NCBI RefSeq assembly: GCF_016481275.1
Contig: NZ_JAEMNW010000003.1
Coordinates: 744,001-808,000, forward strand
Origin: Antrihabitans auranticaus
Lineage (GTDB): Bacteria > Actinomycetota > Actinomycetes > Mycobacteriales > Mycobacteriaceae
Direction: 5' to 3'
DNA length: 64,000 bases
Part shown: piece after piece, positions 59,120 to 64,000 of the stretch
How positions within the stretch are numbered: the first letter of the stretch is position 1
Layout: every line of letters starts with the position of its first letter
The notes under the pieces: generated by a model
What the model saw: only the letters and a program-made list of their open reading frames with translations
What the model was told of the DNA's origin: nothing
Database searches by the model: none
Program-made: the position numbers and the translations under genes

Positions 59120-60373
59120 CTAGCAAATTTCCAATTCACCGTTAGAGATGACAATCGGGTTCAGCCAGCTGCGCAGTTTGTCGTACACGACGTCGTTGTT
59201 CAGCAATGTGAAGTGGTTGGCCGGCGAGATGTGCAAACCGTTCGAATCTTCGAACCCGATCCTGCGTGATCGGGTTCGGCCGGTCGCGCTGGATGTCAGG
59301 ACGAGTCCGTCGCCGAGCAGCTTGCCCATTGGATGCCGCGGGCTTCGCGTCACCGTCGCCGACACGAAGTAGTGCGTAGCTCCGACGAGCAGTGGCACCT
59401 CGACGCAGACGGCCGCGCGCAACGCGTCCTTGTCCCGGCCGGACCAGTCCTCGTCGACGAGCGACCCCAGCCGTAGATCGCGGATGCCGTTGCTTCGCCG
59501 CCGCAGAAAGCGCCCGATCGGCGCAGTTTCGGGCAGCATCGTGAGCCCCGCGCTCGCGTAGTGCACAAGCCGTTCGAGTGGTGCCCCGAAGTGTGGTGAG
59601 CCAAGGCAGACGACCTGCCGAACCTTGCCCGCCCACGGGGCGTGGTCCGTCTGGGCGATATGGCAGGCGCTGCGCGCCACGAGGCCGCCCATGGAATGGC
59701 CGACGATCGCTATTTCCTCGACCTCGACCGGCCAGGTGTCGACGATTTCCGCCAGCAGGGCAGCGAACGAGCGTGCGTTCTCGGAAATGTGACGCCCGGT
59801 GTTGTACCTGATGTGGAGCGGGGTGCAGTTGTAGGTCGAACCCAATTGTTCGCCGTAGCTCGGCCGCCCGCCGAGCCGCCAGGCGTATTCACTCTCCATC
59901 AGGCCGTGCAGAAATACGACCAGCCGAGCCGACGGTGCCGGAAAGGTTTCGGCGAGCACGCTGGGTTCGGCGGCGATGTATTTCCCGTCGACGCGCAGGG
60001 TCATTGCCTCCGCGAGGGCGGGCTGTTCCGCTTCGAGTGTGTCGCCGCGCAAACCTTGGATGGCTGCAATGATCCCAGCGCCCCAAGCGGTTTCGGACGG
60101 CGGACTGGCCAGCGGCAGGTCGAGAATGCTCGACGCCTCGCTTGCCAGCGAGGTCGTGCCGCTGACCGCGGTGTAGACGCCTTCGGATATCGCGTCGTGC
60201 AACGCCTTGATGGGCGCCTGCGCGGATCCGATACCGAAGCCGACGACCGAGAAGATTCGGTCCGAGATTGCTCGGTGCATCTTCGCAATACCGCCGACTG
60301 CGCCACCGAGCTCGTCGAACGCCAGCTGGGAGAGAGCGCGAACCTCGCGCTTCCGCTCTGCAACATCAACCAT
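59120..60373 (-). CDS. Lipase-like (PGAP1-type) alpha/beta hydrolase
   Basis: A 417-residue protein. The N-terminal 110 residues are helical and may associate with lipids. The hydrolase domain has VVFLHGLMESEYAW (oxyanion region, near residue 140), GHSMGGLVARSACHIA (nucleophile Ser) and SPANHFTLLNNDVVYDKL (late His), as in PGAP1/triacylglycerol-lipase-like proteins of actinobacteria. The start at 60373 is an ATG in a CAACC context; a longer frame overlaps the divergent promoter of the binding-protein gene. Substrate likely a lipid ester. Confidence 0.78.
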   Translation of the reverse strand: MVDVAERKREVRALSQLAFDELGGAVGGIAKMHRAISDRIFSVVGFGIGSAQAPIKALHDAISEGVYTAVSGTTSLASEASSILDLPLASPPSETAWGAGIIAAIQGLRGDTLEAEQPALAEAMTLRVDGKYIAAEPSVLAETFPAPSARLVVFLHGLMESEYAWRLGGRPSYGEQLGSTYNCTPLHIRYNTGRHISENARSFAALLAEIVDTWPVEVEEIAIVGHSMGGLVARSACHIAQTDHAPWAGKVRQVVCLGSPHFGAPLERLVHYASAGLTMLPETAPIGRFLRRRSNGIRDLRLGSLVDEDWSGRDKDALRAAVCVEVPLLVGATHYFVSATVTRSPRHPMGKLLGDGLVLTSSATGRTRSRRIGFEDSNGLHISPANHFTLLNNDVVYDKLRSWLNPIVISNGELEIC

Positions 60374-60401
60374 GATCCGAGTGTACAACTGTGCACCGAA
60401 T

Positions 60402-60417
60402 CCGCTAGCTTTAGCGG
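60402..60417. promoter_or_regulatory. Palindrome between lipase-like and sugar-binding protein genes
   Basis: CCGCTA-GCTT-TAGCGG has perfect 6-bp arms. It lies in the 135-bp divergent gap, 28 bp upstream of the lipase-like start. Probable operator or leader hairpin. Confidence 0.4.
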
Positions 60418-60508
60418 CTGTGCAGGGGGAATGCGTCGAATCGCTGCGTAGATCGAGCGGAGGCAGCACGATTTCCTGGTAGTACTTCGCTGTTGAAGGG
60501 GGATCACC

Positions 60509-61765
60509 TTGGCGCGAGTCCGCACTTTGCTCGCGATGCTTGTCGTTCTCATCTCGGTCGTGACCGGCTGCAACAGCGATGCCGACAACAACGTCGAGGT
60601 GTTCACGTGGTGGTCCGACGCGTCGGAGCAGGCTGGACTGAACGCGTTGGTCGAGGTCTTCAACCGGAACTATCCGGATCTGACGTTCATCAACGGAGCT
60701 GTGGCGGGCGGCGCTGGGGGCACGGCGCGTGATGTCCTGGCCTCGCGATTGGCGGCCGGCGATCCGCCCGGAACGTTTCAGGTGCACGCGGGCATGGAAT
60801 TGGCCGACTACATCGAGGCCGGGCAGGTTCAGGACCTCGGTGGGCTCTACGCCGAAAATGGCTGGGACACAGTGTTTCCGCGCGGCCTGTTGGATCTATT
60901 GACTGTCGACGGCAAGATCTACTCGGTACCGTCGAACGTGCACCGCGCCAATGTCGTCTGGGGAAATCCCGCGGTACTCTCCCGCGCAGGAATCGATCCG
61001 CAGTCGCGTCCAGCAGATCTCGATGCGTGGTTCGCGCAGCTCGACGCGTTGAAAGCAGCAGGGGTCACGCCACTCGCCATCGGCAAGGACTGGACGCAGG
61101 TGCACCTGCTCGAAACTGTCCTCATCTCCCGGCTCGGATCGGAGTCCTACAAAGGTCTCTTCGATGGCGAGACGAGTTGGGCCGATCCGCGAATCACCGC
61201 GGCGCTGGCCGATTTCGGCCGCCTCCTCTCCTATGCCAACACCGACAACCAGTTCCTCGACTGGCCGGCGTCGACGAAACGTGTGATCGATGGGAAGGCT
61301 GCCTACACCGTCATGGGTGACTGGGCGGAGAACCTCTTTCGTGCAGAGGGAATGCAGTTCGACGTCGACTACGTCGCGTTTCCTGTCCCCGGAACCCAGG
61401 GTGCGTTCGATTTCCTGGCGGATTCGTTCACGTTGCCGGCGAACTGCCCGAACGAGAGTGGTGCCGTCGATTGGCTCGAGACAGTGGCGAGCATCGAAGG
61501 CCAGCAGGCGTTCAATCTGGCAAAGGGGTCCATTCCCGCGCGATCGGATGTCTCGCCTGGCGACTATCAGCCTTATCAGCAAACCGCGATGACGTCCTAT
61601 CGCGACGACGTCATCGTGCCGTCGCTCGCGCACGGCGCCGCGGCGCCGGTCAGGTGGTTGGCCGACATCACAACTGCTGTAAGGGCATTCGGCACACACC
61701 ACGATCCAGTGGCGTTGCAGCAGGCGCTCGTCGATGCCGCTGCGACGCACGTCGGGAATCCGTAG
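60509..61765 (+). CDS. Sugar-type ABC transporter substrate-binding lipoprotein (orphan)
   Basis: A 418-residue extracellular solute-binding protein family 1 lipoprotein. A lipoprotein signal (VVLISVVTGC, Cys21) leads into the mature part with VEVFTWWSDASEQAGLNALVEVFN, typical of the family, and the FHAGM-like HAGMELADYIEAGQ and GKAAYTVMGDWAENLF segments. TTG start is set by AGGGGG 7 bp upstream. Sugar-type permease and ATPase genes are absent here, so it may work with a distant transporter or as a sensor. Carbohydrate substrate unknown. Confidence 0.86.
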   Translation: MARVRTLLAMLVVLISVVTGCNSDADNNVEVFTWWSDASEQAGLNALVEVFNRNYPDLTFINGAVAGGAGGTARDVLASRLAAGDPPGTFQVHAGMELADYIEAGQVQDLGGLYAENGWDTVFPRGLLDLLTVDGKIYSVPSNVHRANVVWGNPAVLSRAGIDPQSRPADLDAWFAQLDALKAAGVTPLAIGKDWTQVHLLETVLISRLGSESYKGLFDGETSWADPRITAALADFGRLLSYANTDNQFLDWPASTKRVIDGKAAYTVMGDWAENLFRAEGMQFDVDYVAFPVPGTQGAFDFLADSFTLPANCPNESGAVDWLETVASIEGQQAFNLAKGSIPARSDVSPGDYQPYQQTAMTSYRDDVIVPSLAHGAAAPVRWLADITTAVRAFGTHHDPVALQQALVDAAATHVGNP

Positions 61766-61780
61766 GGCTCTCTAAGCGTC

Positions 61781-61798
61781 TCTAGTGGCTGAACTAGA
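61781..61798. terminator. Bidirectional terminator between binding protein and AAA ATPase
   Basis: TCTAGT-GGCTGA-ACTAGA is a perfect 6-bp hairpin located 16 bp after each convergent stop (61765 and 61814). Its position suits both transcripts. Confidence 0.5.
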
Positions 61799-61813
61799 CG
61801 GCCTTGGTCTTGG

Positions 61814-63004
61814 CTACAGATCGGTCTGCGCGCGGAGATACCTACCGAAGTGCGGCACCGTGAACCCGATCGTTCCCCGCTCGGCCGAGTAGATGAGCCC
61901 CTTCTTGATCAGCCCATCGCGGGCAGGTGAGAGCGATGCGGGTTTGCGGCCGAGCTCAGCGGCAATTTTCGCGGTTGCTACCGGACCGTCGTCGCCCGAC
62001 AGATCGGCCATCGCGCGCATGTATTCGCGTTCCGCGGGCGTCGCACGTTCGTACCGCGACCCGAAGAACCCCACAGCGAGTTCTTCCTCGGCGGTCGGGG
62101 CTGCGACGAGAACGTCTTCCGCAGTGATCGGGCTGTCCGCAGCGAGGTCCCACGTCGCTTTGCCGTAGGCCTGGACGAAATACGGGTAGCCATCGGCGGC
62201 CGCGTACAGCGCATCGAGCGCGTCCGCGGTGTAACTGACGTCCTCGCGTGCGGCGGGGGCGATAAGTGCGAGGTCGGCGGAATCGCGATCGAGTCGGTCG
62301 ATGCGGTGGTAGCTGAACAGGCGCTCCGAGTAGCTCTTGGACGCCGACAGCACGGCCGGCAGGTGCGGCAAGCCAGCTCCGACGACGATCAGCGGTGCCG
62401 CGTCCTGGCTCAACTCGTGGCACGCACCACAGATCGCCGAGATGTCGGCGGCGCCGATGTCCTGCATCTCGTCGATGAAGATCGCCAGACCGATGCCGAT
62501 GTCGCGCGCGAGCCCTGCAGCCTCCATCAGAAGTTCGACGAGGTCGATCTCGATGTCCCCCGAGTCTGCCCGACCGGTCACCGTCGGAACGTCGATCCCC
62601 GGTTGCCAACGCTCCCGCATGCCCTTGTCAGCAGTGGCGCGGAGCGCAAAGGCTTTGAGAATCCCCAGGAAGTCGTCGACCCGCTCGGGATTTCGGTGGG
62701 CGGCCGCTATGGCGCGAACCGCCATGTGCAGGGCAGAAGACAGCGGTCGGCGCAGATCCTGATCGGGGCGTGCCTCGATTTTGCCGGTCCCCCAGCCGCG
62801 GGAAATGGCTGCGGACCGAAGTTGGTTGAGCAACACCGTTTTCCCGACGCCGCGTAGTCCGGTGAGTACAACGCTGCGTTCGGGTCGGCCACGAGCAATG
62901 CGCTCGAGGACGACGTCGAACGCGTCCAACTGCTTATCGCGACCGGCCAACTCAGGTGGACGCTGGCCGGCTCCAGGAGCGTATGGGTTACGCACGGGGT
63001 CCAT
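61814..63004 (-). CDS. AAA-type ATPase with winged-helix-like end
   Basis: A 396-residue STAND/Orc-like ATPase. Walker A GLRGVGKT is at about residue 48, Walker B LAIFIDEMQDI near 175, and the C-terminal third has MRAMADLSGDDGPVATAKIAAELGRKPASLSPARDGLIKKGLIY, a winged-helix candidate. Similar stand-alone proteins are frequent in rhodococci, of unknown function. A perfect 9-bp palindrome at 63043-63066 lies 39 bp upstream of the ATG and suggests autoregulation. Confidence 0.75.
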   Translation of the reverse strand: MDPVRNPYAPGAGQRPPELAGRDKQLDAFDVVLERIARGRPERSVVLTGLRGVGKTVLLNQLRSAAISRGWGTGKIEARPDQDLRRPLSSALHMAVRAIAAAHRNPERVDDFLGILKAFALRATADKGMRERWQPGIDVPTVTGRADSGDIEIDLVELLMEAAGLARDIGIGLAIFIDEMQDIGAADISAICGACHELSQDAAPLIVVGAGLPHLPAVLSASKSYSERLFSYHRIDRLDRDSADLALIAPAAREDVSYTADALDALYAAADGYPYFVQAYGKATWDLAADSPITAEDVLVAAPTAEEELAVGFFGSRYERATPAEREYMRAMADLSGDDGPVATAKIAAELGRKPASLSPARDGLIKKGLIYSAERGTIGFTVPHFGRYLRAQTDL

Positions 63005-63042
63005 GTGACGGAAGGTACAAGAGTTGGTAGGTAAATCTGGGT

Positions 63043-63066
63043 TTCTCTAGGGCGTGTCCTAGAGAA
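63043..63066. promoter_or_regulatory. Perfect palindrome upstream of the AAA ATPase
   Basis: TTCTCTAGG-GCGTGT-CCTAGAGAA has perfect 9-bp arms and lies 39-62 bp upstream of the ATPase ATG, where a dimeric regulator would act. Confidence 0.6.
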
Positions 63067-63128
63067 CGCTATGAAGTTGTAGTGAGTTGGCCGTGGTGGG
63101 TCGAGTTGGGCTCCACTCGCGGTCGAGT

Positions 63129-63163
63129 GAAGGATTTCCCCCGAATTCCGGGGGTTTTCCTTC
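63129..63163. repeat. Hairpin with EcoRI-like centre
   Basis: GAAGGA/TCCTTC outer arms and CCCCC/GGGGG inner arms flank an AATTC core. On the plus strand it is followed by TTTT, so it resembles a terminator for plus-strand transcription, though no plus-strand gene lies upstream. Confidence 0.5.
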
Positions 63164-63230
63164 AGTCTTGCCCAGCGCCTCGGCCGCGTAGACGTACACG
63201 TCCCCCAACTCGTCCGCCAATTATTCATCT

Positions 63231-63250
63231 ATCTACCAATTCCGGTAGAT
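63231..63250. repeat. Short perfect hairpin
   Basis: ATCTACC-AATTCC-GGTAGAT has 7-bp arms. It stands between the larger hairpin and the tautomerase terminator. Role unknown. Confidence 0.45.
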
Positions 63251-63266
63251 GGCGAAAGAGATACCA

Positions 63267-63297
63267 ACCGGGTGTCGATTCTGAGTCGGCACCCGGT
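63267..63297. terminator. Terminator of the tautomerase gene
   Basis: ACCGGGTG and CACCCGGT are perfect 8-bp arms with a 15-bp loop, 12 bp after the tautomerase stop on the minus strand. It is a probable terminator without U-tract. Confidence 0.6.
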
Positions 63298-63309
63298 CAC
63301 ACGCACGCT

Positions 63310-63756
63310 CTAGTTCGCCGCGGCACGCTCGGCGGCTGCGGCACCTTTGAGGTTCTCGAACTGCACGGCCTGTCCGGCCGCACCCCAGTTGCCCTCCGGC
63401 ACTTCGCGAATCAACGTCCACACATGCAGGGCCTGTGCAGAGTTCGGGTCAAGGCCCGCGGCTGCAACGACGGCGGCGTGAACCTCCGCAATGAGAATGT
63501 CTTTGCGCCGCTGCGACAGAGCGCCCTGGGGAACCGTGATGTCGACGCGGAATCGCGGCGAACCGCCGGGCCGTCCGCCGACCGCGAACCTCCCCGCCGG
63601 GATGTCGCGCAGATACACCCAGGTGATGTCGCGGAAGAACTGCGTGTCCGGTGCACGTTCTGCGCGGAGCAGGATGGTGACCAGTTCGTCGAGCAGCGGA
63701 GCTGACTTCTCCTCGGCAATTGCGCCTTCGGGGATCGTCACATCGATCATCGGCAT
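63310..63756 (-). CDS. Tandem 4-oxalocrotonate-tautomerase-like protein
   Basis: A 148-residue protein made of two tautomerase-like repeats. The mature start PMIDVTIPEGAIAEEK keeps Pro2 (catalytic Pro1 after Met removal), and the second half has FRVDITVPQGALSQRRKDILIAEVHAAV. Fused tandem tautomerases of this type act on unsaturated or halogenated acids. Only the first repeat can supply an N-terminal Pro. Substrate unknown. It diverges from the TetR gene at the window edge, which may control it. Confidence 0.8.
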   Translation of the reverse strand: MPMIDVTIPEGAIAEEKSAPLLDELVTILLRAERAPDTQFFRDITWVYLRDIPAGRFAVGGRPGGSPRFRVDITVPQGALSQRRKDILIAEVHAAVVAAAGLDPNSAQALHVWTLIREVPEGNWGAAGQAVQFENLKGAAAAERAAAN

Positions 63757-63878
63757 TGATGTTCACACCTTTCGAGTGCAACCTGTGGTCCGGCGTCTCC
63801 GGTATATGTAATATTGCATAGAGCAGAATGCATCACAAGGGCCGATTCTCGTTACGATCTGTGGAAGGAGGTAGGCGA

Positions 63879-64000
63879 GTGAAGAACGAGGTCGGGACGC
63901 GCGACCGCATGTTGACGAGCGCTGTCCAGTTGATTCGGGAGCGTGGCGTTGCGGGCGCGACTATCGATGCGATCCTGTCGCACAGCAACGCTCCCCGCGG
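63879..64000 (+). CDS. TetR-family regulator (start only)
   Basis: Only about 40 residues are present before the window ends. The GTG is preceded by GGAGG at 63866. The sequence RDRMLTSAVQLIRERGVAGATIDAILSHSNAPRG matches the first helices of a TetR DNA-binding domain. It diverges from the tautomerase gene by about 120 bp. Family is likely, details unavailable. Confidence 0.75.
   Translation, partial: MKNEVGTRDRMLTSAVQLIRERGVAGATIDAILSHSNAPR

Larger units (their letters stand above)
63005..63309. other. 305-bp intergenic region with four inverted repeats
   Basis: It separates the AAA ATPase start from the tautomerase end. No gene is convincing. It holds a 24-bp operator-like palindrome and three hairpins (63129-63163, 63231-63250, 63267-63297), listed separately. 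Confidence 0.6.

Noticed and set aside
1-64000. tRNA genes, CRISPR arrays, insertion sequences and prophage genes
   Set aside because: I looked for T-loop-like GTTCGAATC contexts, regularly spaced repeats and transposase or integrase motifs and found none that hold up by eye. A tRNA or IS search program would be needed to exclude them fully.

Overview
This 64 kb window comes from a high-GC actinomycete, most likely a Rhodococcus/Nocardia-type member of the Mycobacteriales. Several things point there: a short ClpC2-type protein, maleylpyruvate-isomerase-fold (mycothiol-linked) proteins, PPOX and Ddn-like F420/flavin enzymes, a treS-mak trehalose pair, an Sdh1-type succinate dehydrogenase operon ordered as in mycobacteria (Rv0250c to Rv0247c), an operon matching the mycobacterial echA7-fadE12-accA2-accD2-fadE13-Rv0976c block, and one perfect KstR-type site. 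I see no rRNA, tRNA, CRISPR array, insertion sequence or prophage. It looks like core chromosome with ordinary accessory metabolism.

Layout. 1-9.7 kb: the 3' end of recD, then single-gene units: two PPOX proteins, a proline iminopeptidase, a small exported protein, an acyl-CoA dehydrogenase, HxlR, two dihydrofolate-reductase-like proteins, a ClpC2-like protein with twin operators, a membrane metallophosphoesterase and a TIGR01777 epimerase. 9.7-16.1 kb: a Baeyer-Villiger monooxygenase divergent from a TetR gene, a Ddn-like protein, a 300-bp repeat-rich gap, a long tryptophan-2,3-dioxygenase-like protein and a GGDEF-EAL membrane protein. 16.3-26.2 kb: a tightly overlapping minus-strand operon for carboxylation-dependent degradation of a branched or isoprenoid-like acyl-CoA (TIGR03084 protein, AtuA-like protein, two acyl-CoA dehydrogenases, biotin-dependent carboxylase alpha and beta, enoyl-CoA hydratase, TetR). 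26.3-28.2 kb: a divergent SDR and DapB-like reductase pair sharing a KstR-type site. 28.3-30.3 kb: an ECF sigma, membrane anti-sigma, membrane protein and AhpD-like operon.

30.4-44 kb: a mycothiol-dependent-type enzyme, a transglutaminase-like protein, an HhH mini-protein, SRPBCC, an AtoE transporter coupled to a terpene-cyclase-fold protein, a SodC-like lipoprotein, an exported protein, lon with a HAIR-like (HspR) site, an ABC exporter and a YdiJ-like FAD/Fe-S dehydrogenase. 44-52 kb: pirin, VOC, an AlkA-like glycosylase, an SDR of the FabG type, a possible 22-residue peptide, mak-treS and a DHA2 MFS exporter. 52-64 kb: two small membrane proteins, the sdh1 operon with its terminator, a proline-rich membrane protein, two alpha/beta hydrolases, an orphan sugar-type binding lipoprotein, an AAA ATPase with a near-perfect upstream palindrome, a tandem tautomerase and the start of a TetR gene.

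The strongest leads are regulatory or structural. They are the twin 19-bp palindromes at clpC2, the palindrome at the head of the carboxylase operon, the KstR-type and HAIR-type sites, a palindromic repeat present in two copies 46 kb apart, a composite hairpin and tandem-repeat element at 12.3-12.5 kb, and a 22-codon ORF with a consensus ribosome-binding site. No clearly unprecedented multi-gene system stands out.
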